DNA from: JAFDZW01 sp035632315
GTDB lineage: Bacteria > Bacteroidota > Ignavibacteria > Palsa-1295
Assembly (NCBI GenBank): GCA_035632315.1
Contig: DASQGZ010000033.1
Span: forward strand, 47,792 to 111,791
Length of the DNA: 64,000 nt
Direction: 5' to 3'
Shown: positions 53,776 through 62,576 of the stretch, in pieces
How the letters are laid out: every line of letters begins with the position of its first letter
How positions within the stretch are numbered: the first letter of the stretch is position 1
The notes under the pieces: model-generated
Database searches by the model: none
The model's input: only the letters and a program-made list of their open reading frames with translations
What the model was told of the DNA's origin: nothing
Program-made: the position numbers and the translations under genes

Positions 53776-54090
53776 TTATTTCATTCCGGCTGCAACGAAC
53801 GGCAGCAGCGCAAGATGACGTGCATGCTTAATGGCTCGTTCGATGTCGCGCTGAAATTTTGCATTCAAACCGGTGATGCGGTTCGGCAGGATCTTACCGC
53901 GATCGTTGATAAAACGTTCGAGAATACGAACGTCGCGATAGTCAACATAGGTAATGCCGCGAAGTTTGAGCGGATCGACTTTCTTCTTGTTCGGATCGCG
54001 CTTGTTGTTCTGGTTATTACCGCCGCGGCCTTGTTGCCCCGGGCGACCGTTCGAATTTGCGCCTTGTTGTGTTTTTTTCTGGAATGCCAT
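53776..54090 (-). CDS. rpsR: Ribosomal protein bS18 with Gln/Asn/Gly-rich N-terminus
   Basis: 104 residues. The C-terminal 70 are the S18 core (ITYVDYRDVRILERFINDRGKILPNRITGLNAKFQRDIERAIKHARHLALLPF). The first 40 are a low-complexity, positively charged tail (KTQQGANSNGRPGQQGRGGNNQNNKRD), longer than in most S18. In many bacteria rpsR sits with rpsF, ssb and rplI; here it is next to rpmB. Confidence 0.95.
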   Translation of the reverse strand: MAFQKKTQQGANSNGRPGQQGRGGNNQNNKRDPNKKKVDPLKLRGITYVDYRDVRILERFINDRGKILPNRITGLNAKFQRDIERAIKHARHLALLPFVAAGMK

Positions 54091-54105
54091 TGCTGAAATA
54101 AAAAA

Positions 54106-54315
54106 TTATATAATGATCGACTCTCCGCCGCCTTCCGGCTCAGCGAGGCGCGCAATGCGATCTTCGAACACATACCCGTTTGCGCCGGATTTCTTTGAAA
54201 TGCCGATAAAACGAACAGGTACGAGCTTCGCCTTCTTGCCAAGCTGCGGGACGAACTCGATGCGCTCGACCGATTGCTTCTTGGTCTTATCGCCGAACGT
54301 TTGTTGCTTTGCCAT
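54106..54315 (-). CDS. Small conserved-looking basic protein, DUF4295-like
   Basis: 69 residues. It starts MAKQQTFGDKTKKQSVERIEF and has a pattern VPVRFIGISKKSGANGYVFEDRI. That resembles, by memory of the family pattern, DUF4295 proteins of Bacteroidota, whose core reads like KVIxMxKSxKTGAYxFxEE and whose genes lie beside rpmB and rpmG. Position in a ribosomal operon (15 bases before rpsR) supports a ribosome-linked role. The family match is an inference. Confidence 0.6.
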   Translation of the reverse strand: MAKQQTFGDKTKKQSVERIEFVPQLGKKAKLVPVRFIGISKKSGANGYVFEDRIARLAEPEGGGESIII

Positions 54316-54449
54316 ACGCTATAATTACTTATATGAGAATGCTTTAGATGCCCCGAGAAGACGTACCTCTCGAAAAGCAAGTAGTAAACAGACTTTTGTA
54401 CTGCGAAGTTCGTGAAAAGTTGAGGAAATCTATGTTTTGGACGATACTT

Positions 54450-55823
54450 CTACCAGTTGTATCGCACCGAAGCAATGGGTGTCGCGTATGTTGAGTTTGA
54501 TGGGCGATTATGTTTGATTAATAATCCCGCGAAACCGCCTGGGTTAAAATCTATTTTCCAATTACTTGAATGGTCATCTCCCCGTCCTTTACCGTTCGTA
54601 CTCACGCTCAGCGCAAAACCAACAACCGTGCCAATTACCGAGGGAACAGCAAGTGTCCATAGACTATTGTTATTGGCGTGACCATTAAGAATGAGATATG
54701 CTACGCCTGTTCCAATAAGGTAGCCAGCCGAAGTTCCAAGCATGACATTGATCCCATCGGCTGTAGAATAATGTTTATCGGACATCAGATTGTGCGCCAA
54801 CACAACTCCGCCTGCATTGCCGGCCATTGTCATAACAGTAAGCAATCTTCCATCTGTTGATGTGAAGTTACTGTTCGTCATAGCTGCCGCAGTCAAGATA
54901 CCGGTAATATATGTTCCAAACAATCCGGCAGTTAGTAAGACCGAGGCGCTTCCGCGAGAATACTTCTGATTATTAGCTAGCACCGTCCCAGCATAGAATC
55001 CACCTGCCGAACCGGCAAGTGCTAATCCCGAGATAACACTTCCGGATGGATTCGTATTATTGGCGAGCAAGCCAATCCCGGCGCCTTGTACAGCACCAAA
55101 GAGACCACAGTACCGGATAACATCTGCTGTTCCTTCTGCCATATTTGTATTGTGAGCAACGGCATAGCCAATTCCGGTTTCGGCAATACTCGTTACCGTC
55201 GAAAGAACGAATGATTCTTTTCCGGGGGACCCATTCGTTGCAAGAACATCAATTAACGCGCCATGACCAAGCCCTAAGAAGGCTCCGCCAAGTGCGAGCG
55301 AAGATTCACCGTCGGTGAACGTAGAGTTTTGTGTAAGCGCGGAGGGTATAAGATACCCCAGCCCTCCGATTACTAATTCGATACCGGTTCCGGCAGAGCC
55401 GGAAGGATTGGACGCAGCAATGATGAATGGACCATACACAAACGTCCCAAACAGTGTTTCATAGACCAAGAATTTTGAGCGAGAGTTTTGATCGAGAAAT
55501 ACAGAAAGCGATCGTTCGCTCGCAAGCGAATCGACCGCATGACGTAATTGTGTGACATCTTGTCTTGTCTTAGGTAAGCGGTCTCGCAGATGCTTTCCTT
55601 CAACGATCGATGTCACTTCCAAGATGAAGGAACTGTCACGTTGCTGAAATAATCTGGCTTCCAGAAAATGCTGATAGGTTGGGAACAACCGAAGACTTTG
55701 CTCTATATCTGACGAAATAACGTCAATCTTTCCGGATGAATCGAACGGAACCTGAACTTCCTGCGCGAACATTGAACCTGGGGCCACCAGTAAAAAGAAG
55801 AGAAGAACGATAAATCGTGGCAT
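54450..55823 (-). CDS. Glycine-rich repeat protein with signal peptide, unknown function
   Basis: 457 residues from the ATG at 55823, which starts the signal peptide (MPRFIVLLFFLLVAPGSMFAQ). The N-terminal part (to about 145) is soluble-looking. From about 150 to 420 the chain is built of repeats of roughly 45 residues, each rich in Gly, Ala, Ser and Thr with a pattern like hydrophobic-AGxxGxxxGxxLA-N (LFGAVQGAGIGLLANNTN, LAGSAGGFYAGTVLANN, LFGTYITGILTAAAM, MAGNAGGVVLAHNL, SAGYLIGTGVAYLIL). Glycine-zipper helices suggest a membrane or pore structure. No family recognised. Confidence 0.7.
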   Translation of the reverse strand: MPRFIVLLFFLLVAPGSMFAQEVQVPFDSSGKIDVISSDIEQSLRLFPTYQHFLEARLFQQRDSSFILEVTSIVEGKHLRDRLPKTRQDVTQLRHAVDSLASERSLSVFLDQNSRSKFLVYETLFGTFVYGPFIIAASNPSGSAGTGIELVIGGLGYLIPSALTQNSTFTDGESSLALGGAFLGLGHGALIDVLATNGSPGKESFVLSTVTSIAETGIGYAVAHNTNMAEGTADVIRYCGLFGAVQGAGIGLLANNTNPSGSVISGLALAGSAGGFYAGTVLANNQKYSRGSASVLLTAGLFGTYITGILTAAAMTNSNFTSTDGRLLTVMTMAGNAGGVVLAHNLMSDKHYSTADGINVMLGTSAGYLIGTGVAYLILNGHANNNSLWTLAVPSVIGTVVGFALSVSTNGKGRGDDHSSNWKIDFNPGGFAGLLIKHNRPSNSTYATPIASVRYNW

Positions 55824-55828
55824 AATGA

Positions 55829-55836
55829 CAAAAATA
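55829..55836 (-). promoter_or_regulatory. Candidate -7 element, leaderless position (minus)
   Basis: The minus strand reads TATTTTTG, an exact TAnnTTTG, with only five bases before the ATG at 55823. Transcription would start at or next to the start codon. No -33 TTTG at usual spacing. Confidence 0.35.
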
Positions 55837-55933
55837 ACACAAAATAGAACCAAAAACCAGAAATCGAAAATTTGACTTGTAAGTCGATGGGGAATCGTAT
55901 AATTAACTATGACACCACATACTAAAAGCTTCG

Positions 55934-55941
55934 TAATTTTG
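55934..55941 (+). promoter_or_regulatory. Candidate -7 element, leaderless position (plus)
   Basis: TAATTTTG matches TAnnTTTG exactly and ends four bases before the SDR ATG at 55946. As with the divergent neighbour, the transcript would begin at about the start codon. Confidence 0.35.
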
Positions 55942-55945
55942 CCCT

Positions 55946-56620
55946 ATGGATACATTATTTCTCACCGGCTCGTCCGGCGGGCTTGGGCGCGTGATTCGCT
56001 CGTATTATCTTGATCGCGGCTGGAATGTTTGCGGCTTCGATGGTTTCGATGACAATTTTAAAGCGGAACGCTTCGAATTTTATAAAATTAATAGCACCGA
56101 CGAAACGTCTGTTGCGCGGGCATTCGCCGATGCCGCAAAAAAATTCTCGACACTCTCGCAACTTATTGCAACTATCGGCGGACTAAAGCCGTGGGCGTAC
56201 GCCGATGAAATGCCGCTCGAAGATTTTCAATTCGTGCTCAACCTTAATATCACGTCTACTTTTATCTGTACGAAAGAAGCGCTGAAGTTGATGAAACCGA
56301 ATCATAACGGTTCGATCGTTACTATCGGCGCGGAAACGGCGCTTCATCCCGACCCGAAGAAGACGGCGTACGTTGCCGCGAAAGCAGCAGTGATCGCTTT
56401 TACACAGACAGTGGCACTTGAAACGAAAGATTATGGTGTTGCGGCGAATTGCATCGTCCCGACCGTGATCCATACAAAAGCAAATGAAGAATGGGGCTCC
56501 CCGGAAGAAATAGTGAAATGGACAAAACCGGAGGATATTGCCGCACTGTGTTTTTATCTTGCCTCGGAATCCGGAAAAGCGATCAATGGCGCAGTTTTGC
56601 GGATACCTAATAAGATGTAA
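55946..56620 (+). CDS. SDR-family reductase, dihydropteridine-reductase-like
   Basis: 224 residues. The cofactor motif TGSSGGLG (7-14) and YVAAK (Tyr142, Lys146) are present, but the serine normally found 13 residues before the tyrosine is Ala129 (VTIGAETALHPDP). That pattern and the short length recall quinoid dihydropteridine reductase, which also has GAKAAL in this place. It may reduce a pterin or another quinonoid compound. The gene starts a plus-strand run with yqeY. Confidence 0.75.
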   Translation: MDTLFLTGSSGGLGRVIRSYYLDRGWNVCGFDGFDDNFKAERFEFYKINSTDETSVARAFADAAKKFSTLSQLIATIGGLKPWAYADEMPLEDFQFVLNLNITSTFICTKEALKLMKPNHNGSIVTIGAETALHPDPKKTAYVAAKAAVIAFTQTVALETKDYGVAANCIVPTVIHTKANEEWGSPEEIVKWTKPEDIAALCFYLASESGKAINGAVLRIPNKM

Positions 56621-56649
56621 CGGTGTTATACGGTTCTATATTAAAATAT

Positions 56650-57108
56650 ATGACGTTAAAAGAAAGAATTACAACTGAACTTACTGCCGCAATGAAAGCC
56701 GGCGAGAAACTTCGCACCGAAACGCTTCGCAGTTTGCGCGCGCTTATTCTGGAGTTCGAGAAAAGCGGCGTCGGGCGCGAAATGAATCCGGATGACGAAA
56801 TGAAGCTGTTACTTTCGGCGGCGAAGAAGCGCAAAGATGCGATTGAAATTTACTCGGCGAACAATCGTCCTGAGCAAGCCGATAAAGAGAAAGCCGAGCT
56901 TGAGATCATTAATGAGTATCTTCCAAAACAATTATCCCGCACGGAGATCGAGCAGCGCGCAGCCGAGGTAATTATTTCAAGCGGTGCGGCCGGCCCTGCG
57001 GATATTAATAAAGTGATCGGACCGCTAATGAAAGAGCTCAAAGGCAAAGCCGACGGAAAGCTCGTTCAAGAGATCGTCAAAGAAAAACTTGCGTCGCTTC
57101 CTTCGTAG
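56650..57108 (+). CDS. yqeY: GatB/YqeY-domain protein
   Basis: 152 residues from ATG 56650 (MTLKERITTELTAAMKAGEK), the typical YqeY start; an in-frame start at 56623 lies within three bases of the previous stop. LRTETLRSLRALILEFEKSG and EINEYLPKQLS with FKELKGKADGKLV-like C-terminus fit the family, which is homologous to the tRNA-binding tail of GatB. Role in the cell is not firmly known. Confidence 0.92.
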   Translation: MTLKERITTELTAAMKAGEKLRTETLRSLRALILEFEKSGVGREMNPDDEMKLLLSAAKKRKDAIEIYSANNRPEQADKEKAELEIINEYLPKQLSRTEIEQRAAEVIISSGAAGPADINKVIGPLMKELKGKADGKLVQEIVKEKLASLPS

Positions 57109-57111
57109 AGA

Positions 57112-57612
57112 ATGCTTGATATTATTATTGCTGTATTGCTTGTGTATAGCCTCTGGAGCGGATGGCGCCGCGGCGCAACCCGGATCATAGGTAGTATAAT
57201 TATTTTTGCAAGCGCGCTTATTATTGGTACGCTTGCCGGCAGTATGGCCGGGCATGCTGTTATGGGCGGCTCCTACCTTGCTCCGATCGTCGGATTCTTT
57301 GTTGTGTTTATTGCAGCGCAGATCGTCGGATCGTTTTTTATTAAACGATTGCAGCCGAAGCATGGCATCTTTGCCGGAATGGACAAGCTCTTTGGTGCGA
57401 CATTATCCGGAATTCGGATGCTGCTGCTTATCGGATTAGCTGCTGCATTCTTCCGTCTTTTTCATGTTCCTTCCTCTGCAGCAGCAAATCGTTCGACGCT
57501 TTATTCTGCCTCACTGCAAACGACCGCTTCAATGGTCAGCCAGTTGAAACCACTTGCAGTCAGACTTTCGGATGACGTGATAGAAAAATCTAAACCTGCG
57601 GATTCCCATTAA
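57112..57612 (+). CDS. CvpA family membrane protein
   Basis: 166 residues with four helices: the first reads MLDIIIAVLLVYSLWSGWRRG, a CvpA hallmark, followed by IIGSIIIFASALIIGTLAG, the conserved FVVFIAAQIVGSFF and a last helix with GATLSGIRMLLLIGLAAAFF. CvpA is linked to colicin V production and envelope stress; exact role unclear. It starts 3 bases after yqeY and overlaps mutS2 by one base. Confidence 0.88.
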   Translation: MLDIIIAVLLVYSLWSGWRRGATRIIGSIIIFASALIIGTLAGSMAGHAVMGGSYLAPIVGFFVVFIAAQIVGSFFIKRLQPKHGIFAGMDKLFGATLSGIRMLLLIGLAAAFFRLFHVPSSAAANRSTLYSASLQTTASMVSQLKPLAVRLSDDVIEKSKPADSH

Positions 57613-60101
57613 TGATGGACGACTCACGGAACGAGCGAAATGAGACACTCGAACTGCACGAGTTGAAAAGCATTTTTTTACGTCGCATTCCAAAGCAATT
57701 CCGGCTTGCTGCTGAAAAACTCGAACTCCCGCTGGTTCTCGAAGCCCATCTTCACCATGTTTCGACTGCGCTGGGCCGTTCGGCACTCACCGATGAATTA
57801 GTACCGTCTCTCGATCGTGAAAAGATCATTCGGTCGTTAGCAGAGATAGACGAACTTCGCAAGTTATTTACAGCGGGTGAATCGCCGTCGTTCTCAGCAG
57901 TGAGCGACATTCGCACGACCTTACATAAAGTCGAGATCGAGGGCAGTACGATCTATCAGGACGAAGGGCTGCCGCTGGTTACGACGCTGAAAGCAGTTCG
58001 TTTGCTTCGGGAGTTCTTTGCAAAAAGAGTTGGTGCTGCTCCGACGCTCTGGCGTGCTGGCATTCATCTTTATGAAGACAAATTGCTCGAGATGGCATTC
58101 GATTCTGTCTTCGATGAAAATGGGAATGTCCGTGATAATGCCAGCAGCGAACTTCATGAAATTCGTCGTGAGATCGTTGCAACGAGCGAACGTCTTCGGA
58201 ATAAACTTGCTTCGCTCATAAAAAAATATACCGAAGACGACCTCCTCCAAGAGCAGATTATTACACTGCGCGACGGACGAGCAGTCATTCCGGTCAAAGC
58301 AGAACATAAGCGCAAAATTCCAGGAATGATCCATGCTGCATCGCAGACAGGACAAACGATCTATATTGAACCGAGTGAAACGATCGATCTCAATAATGAA
58401 CTGCGCTCTCTTGAATTTTCCGAACAGCGTGAGATAGACAGAATAATGCGCGAGCTCACCGATCGCCTTCGTAATTCTGTAAAGCCACTGCTTCGTGCGC
58501 TTGAAATTACCGGGCATCTCGAAGCGGTTTATGCAAAATCCCGTTATGCAGACAGTATCAATGCAGCGACTCCGAAATTAATAGTTCAGCGTAAGCCGGA
58601 AGAATTACAGCTTGTTCTCCATAATGCGCGCCACCCGTTTCTCATTGCAAAACTTGGCATTGAACGAACCATTGCGTTCGATCTTGATCTCGACAAGAGT
58701 AACCATACGCTCATACTTACAGGCCCTAATGCGGGCGGCAAAACGGTTCTGTTAAAAACGCTTGGCCTTGCATTTCTTTTCGTGTATGCCGGACTGCCGA
58801 TACCTGCAGAAGGCGACTCGATCATTCCGAGTATTGATGGACTCTATGTTGACATTGGCGACTCGCAATCGATCGCCGACGATCTTTCGACATTCAGTTC
58901 GCATATTCGTACGCTGAAAAACATTCTTTCGGATGTGAATGAATATAGTGTCGTACTGCTTGATGAGATCGGCAGCGGTACTGCTCCGGAAGAAGGCGGC
59001 GCACTTGCAGAAAGTATTCTTGAACATTTGACGAAGAGCGCAGGGGTGACGGTCGCAACAACACATTACGGACGACTTGCCGGATTTGCAGAATCGGTTG
59101 AAGGCGCACTTAACGGTTCGATGGAATTTGCTTCGGCGACACTCGAACCGACATATAGATTTCACATGAACGTCCCCGGTTCATCGCATGCGTTCGACAT
59201 CGCGCAGCGATATGAACTGCCATCGAAGATAATCGCTCGCGCTCGTGAGCTTGCCGGAGGGAAAACGAATCGCTTGCAAGAACTCATCGACTCGCTATCC
59301 GAGAAAGAACAAGTGGTCGAGAAGCTGCGAATCGAGATGGATAAAGAGCTTGGAAAAGCCCGATTTGAACGATTAGAATTCGAACGTCTGCGTGATGAGA
59401 TCGCATCGGATAAGCGCAAAATTCTTGCAACGGCTTCAAAGCAGGCTGACGATCTGCTCTCAAAAGCAAACAGCTTCATCGAGCGTGCCATTCGCGAAGC
59501 ACGGGAAGCAGCAGCGCCAAGCGAGAAACAAAATCCGGAAGTAGATCTTTCGGAGCTTCGTCGAAAACAAAAGCAAGAACTAGGCGAAATAACCAAAACG
59601 ATCGAAGAATATATCGGAACAAGCGTTGCTTCTGTGCAAAACGATTTGAAACTTGAGGTTGGCTCGAAAGTACGGATGCTATCTAATCCATCTCAGATCG
59701 GCGACATCGCGTCAATGAACAATAAGGAAGCGGAAGTGCTGTTCGGCTCAGTAAAGATGCGTGTGAAGCTTGCACAGCTCGAAGCTGTTTCTCGCGCGGA
59801 AGCTCGGCGAGAAGATAGAGCGCAAATTCAGAAGCGCGGAACGTATTTTGATGAACTCTTCAAACCGAAGATCGATCTTCGAGGCAAGTACGGCGACGAA
59901 GGTGTGATCGAAGTAGAAAAATTTCTTTCCGATGCAAATGCACGAAGTATTGACAAGGTCGAAATCCTTCACGGCACTGGCACCGGTGCGCTCGGTAGGC
60001 GTATTCAAACATTTCTTCGGACATCTCCGCTTGTCAAATCATTCCGTTTCGGCGAGCGTCACGAAGGCGGGATGGGAGTGACGATCGTTGAATTGAAATA
60101 A
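57612..60101 (+). CDS. mutS2: Endonuclease MutS2
   Basis: 829 residues. The MutS-like core and ATPase show Walker A TGPNAGGKT (370-378) and VVLLDEIGSGTAPEEGG. A coiled clamp region follows at about 520-640, and the C-terminal Smr nuclease domain (about 750-829) has IDLRGKYGDEGVIEVEKFL and LHGTGTGALGRRI. MutS2 acts on recombination intermediates and, in recent work, on collided ribosomes. It lacks the N-terminal mismatch-recognition domain, as expected. The start overlaps the cvpA stop. Confidence 0.94.
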   Translation: MMDDSRNERNETLELHELKSIFLRRIPKQFRLAAEKLELPLVLEAHLHHVSTALGRSALTDELVPSLDREKIIRSLAEIDELRKLFTAGESPSFSAVSDIRTTLHKVEIEGSTIYQDEGLPLVTTLKAVRLLREFFAKRVGAAPTLWRAGIHLYEDKLLEMAFDSVFDENGNVRDNASSELHEIRREIVATSERLRNKLASLIKKYTEDDLLQEQIITLRDGRAVIPVKAEHKRKIPGMIHAASQTGQTIYIEPSETIDLNNELRSLEFSEQREIDRIMRELTDRLRNSVKPLLRALEITGHLEAVYAKSRYADSINAATPKLIVQRKPEELQLVLHNARHPFLIAKLGIERTIAFDLDLDKSNHTLILTGPNAGGKTVLLKTLGLAFLFVYAGLPIPAEGDSIIPSIDGLYVDIGDSQSIADDLSTFSSHIRTLKNILSDVNEYSVVLLDEIGSGTAPEEGGALAESILEHLTKSAGVTVATTHYGRLAGFAESVEGALNGSMEFASATLEPTYRFHMNVPGSSHAFDIAQRYELPSKIIARARELAGGKTNRLQELIDSLSEKEQVVEKLRIEMDKELGKARFERLEFERLRDEIASDKRKILATASKQADDLLSKANSFIERAIREAREAAAPSEKQNPEVDLSELRRKQKQELGEITKTIEEYIGTSVASVQNDLKLEVGSKVRMLSNPSQIGDIASMNNKEAEVLFGSVKMRVKLAQLEAVSRAEARREDRAQIQKRGTYFDELFKPKIDLRGKYGDEGVIEVEKFLSDANARSIDKVEILHGTGTGALGRRIQTFLRTSPLVKSFRFGERHEGGMGVTIVELK

Positions 60102-60117
60102 CGATTTGAAATATATT

Positions 60118-61584
60118 GTGCCGAAACAGTTTAAGACAATACTAATTGCTAATCGCTCCGAGATCGCGCGGCGCGTGATTCGTTCGGCGCATGAGTGCGG
60201 CTATCAAATTGCCGCGATTTGTTCGCCTCATGATGAGTCAGCACTGTATATTCGAGAAGCAGATTCATATTTGAAACTTCATGGAAATCCTCCACATGAA
60301 TCATATCTTGACATCGAACAAGTTTTGGACGCCGCAAAGAAGATGAACGCCGATGCCATCCATCCGGGCTATGGGTTTCTTTCCGAGAACGCTCATTTTT
60401 CTGAAAGTTGTACGAAGGTCGGATTAAAATTTATCGGTCCTACTCCCGAAGCGATCGATCTGCTCGGAGATAAGACCAAAGCACGCGCGCTTGCAAGAAA
60501 ACTTGGAGTGCCAACGCCTGACGGAACGACCGAAGCATTGAAGAATGTGCAAGAAGCAAAAGCGGTTTCAAAAAAAATCGGCTATCCGGTTTTGTTAAAA
60601 GCCGCAGCCGGCGGCGGCGGAAAGGGGATGCGAATCGTTGAGCAAGAGGCAGATATTGAAAGTTCGCTTGAACGTGCGAAAGGCGAAGCGCTCACTGCAT
60701 TTGGTGATGATCGCGTATATATTGAGAAATATATCACGAAGCCTCGACACATCGAATTTCAAATTCTCGCCGATGAACACGGCAATGCAGTATATCTTGG
60801 CGAGCGCGAATGTTCGATTCAACGGAGGCATCAAAAATTAGTCGAAGAAGCGCCGTCGCCCATGATGACAGATAGTCTTCGCAAAGAGATGGGTGAGGCC
60901 GCGTTGTCACTCGTGCGCGAAGCGAAGTATAGCGGAGCAGGCACAGTAGAGTTTTTGGTCGATGAGAAAGGAAAATATTATTTTCTTGAGGTTAATACTC
61001 GGTTACAGGTCGAACACCCTATTACCGAATTTATAACAGGCTATGATCTCGTTCGAGAACAATTTCACATTGCTGAGGGAGAGAAACTCTCGTTCAAGCA
61101 AAAAGATATTGCGTTGCGAGGCCATTCGATCGAAGTTCGCATCCAGGCTGAAGATGTCTGGAATGATTTTCTTCCAAGTCTCGGAAGAATATCCTATGTT
61201 CGTCATCCTGGCGGCGCATTCGTCCGTAATGACAGTGCATTATATAACGGTCTTGATGTTTCAGGATATTACGATTCCTTATTATCAAAGCTGATCGTTT
61301 GGGATACGACTCGCGATGGAGCTGTTAACCGAATGCAGCGCGCTCTCGAAGAAATGCGTGTTGTCGGCGTCGCAACAACAATTCCGTTTCACCGTTTTGT
61401 AATGTCGAATGAAACATTTATCAAAGCCGATCTTTCAACCGCTTTTGTCGAACAGGAATTTACATCCGAACAGAAGGAATTACTCTACCAAGATCATGTA
61501 ACACGCCTCGCGCCCGCTTTTCTTGGCGCTGCAGAATACTCACAGATAGAACAGCAGCGAAAATTATTTATCGGAAAGGAATAG
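60118..61584 (+). CDS. accC: Biotin carboxylase subunit
   Basis: About 488 residues from GTG 60118 (MPKQFKTILIANRSEIARR); TTG 60106 is the other possible start. The usual IANRGEIA reads IANRSEIA here. ATP-grasp motifs are intact: AAAGGGGKGM, EKYITKPRHIEFQI, GERECSIQRRHQKL and FLEVNTRLQVEHPITE. It carboxylates biotin for acetyl-CoA carboxylase or a related enzyme. There is no biotin-carrier domain in the chain and no accB beside it. About 45 residues beyond the core form an acidic helical tail. Confidence 0.9.
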   Translation: MPKQFKTILIANRSEIARRVIRSAHECGYQIAAICSPHDESALYIREADSYLKLHGNPPHESYLDIEQVLDAAKKMNADAIHPGYGFLSENAHFSESCTKVGLKFIGPTPEAIDLLGDKTKARALARKLGVPTPDGTTEALKNVQEAKAVSKKIGYPVLLKAAAGGGGKGMRIVEQEADIESSLERAKGEALTAFGDDRVYIEKYITKPRHIEFQILADEHGNAVYLGERECSIQRRHQKLVEEAPSPMMTDSLRKEMGEAALSLVREAKYSGAGTVEFLVDEKGKYYFLEVNTRLQVEHPITEFITGYDLVREQFHIAEGEKLSFKQKDIALRGHSIEVRIQAEDVWNDFLPSLGRISYVRHPGGAFVRNDSALYNGLDVSGYYDSLLSKLIVWDTTRDGAVNRMQRALEEMRVVGVATTIPFHRFVMSNETFIKADLSTAFVEQEFTSEQKELLYQDHVTRLAPAFLGAAEYSQIEQQRKLFIGKE

Positions 61585-61586
61585 TC

Positions 61587-62006
61587 ATGCAACATACGGT
61601 AACAAGTGAGTGGAAAGGTGGAATGCAATTTGATGCCAATGTATTAGGGTTTACGCTGAGCTTCGACGAAACCCACGACGATGGCACGCACATGTTGGGG
61701 ACATCGCCAAAACGAACCCTTCTTGCTGCGGCAGGGGCATGCACCGGCATTGATGTGGTTTCGATGCTTGAAAAGATGCGTATCTCGTTCGATAATCTTT
61801 CTATTGCCGTCGAAGCAGATGTTGCGGAAAACCATCCGAAAGTCTATACAAAGATGAAAATCACGTATCGCTTTATTGGTAAGGGTCTTCAAGAGCATCG
61901 CTCGCAGATCGAACACGCTGTTTCGCTTTCGCAGGAAAAATATTGTAGTGTATCGGCGATGCTCCGCAAAGCGATGGAGATCACGACCGAGATCGAAATT
62001 AGCTGA
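61587..62006 (+). CDS. OsmC/Ohr-family protein
   Basis: 139 residues. The two active cysteines of the family are present: Cys52 in AAGACTGIDVVSML and Cys120 in EKYCSVSAMLRKA. OsmC/Ohr proteins reduce organic hydroperoxides with this cysteine pair in a dimer. The sequence is nearer the YhfA-like OsmC group than to Ohr. It starts 2 bases after accC stops. Confidence 0.9.
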   Translation: MQHTVTSEWKGGMQFDANVLGFTLSFDETHDDGTHMLGTSPKRTLLAAAGACTGIDVVSMLEKMRISFDNLSIAVEADVAENHPKVYTKMKITYRFIGKGLQEHRSQIEHAVSLSQEKYCSVSAMLRKAMEITTEIEIS

Positions 62007-62064
62007 TTACAACCTGGTCCAAATTTAGAAGTGTTCTTTTTGCCCTGCCTGGTGTTTTAATAAT

Positions 62065-62394
62065 ATGAAATATCAAGTCATCGTGAAATCGCCCGAAGCT
62101 GCTATTGTGAAGACAACATATCTCAATAAGATGTTTAGCTACGTCTTTTTAGATATCACCTGCGAGCCACTTGAAACGCCTTCGAAAAAGAAGAATATTG
62201 TTCGCAAGTATAGATTTACATCTTCGGCCCTTCGTCCGCCTTTACCTCTTGGCGATCCGCTTCGTTTTAAGGTCATCCGCCAGCAATATCACGGCGAAAG
62301 CGATATCAATGCCGTGATCGAAGCCACCACGCTCCAAGAAGCATGTGAGAAATTCGCAACACCGTATAATGATGTGTTTGAGGTAGTGGGGTAG
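62065..62394 (+). CDS. Hypothetical protein, 109 residues
   Basis: No family recognised. The protein is soluble, basic, with a beta-rich start (MKYQVIVKSPEAAIVKTTYL), SSALRPPLPLGDPLRF in the middle and an alpha-helical end. The frame is on the coding strand of the operon-like run, 58 bases after the OsmC gene, and its codon use looks like that of its neighbours. A 180-base gap without a clear gene or terminator separates it from valS. Confidence 0.55.
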   Translation: MKYQVIVKSPEAAIVKTTYLNKMFSYVFLDITCEPLETPSKKKNIVRKYRFTSSALRPPLPLGDPLRFKVIRQQYHGESDINAVIEATTLQEACEKFATPYNDVFEVVG

Positions 62395-62576
62395 GTCGGG
62401 ATTCTTTGTGTTTTCATCCGCTTTATTCTCTTTGCGCCCTTCTCCCTTCGGGTGATTGACCCTTCTATTGAAATGAGATCCTGAAAATCCTTTCAATCCC
62501 ATAAATCATGGTTCAGGCAATCTTTTGAACCTCCCGCTCTCATTAGCGTTATTATTCTATTATAGTTTAGCAATTA

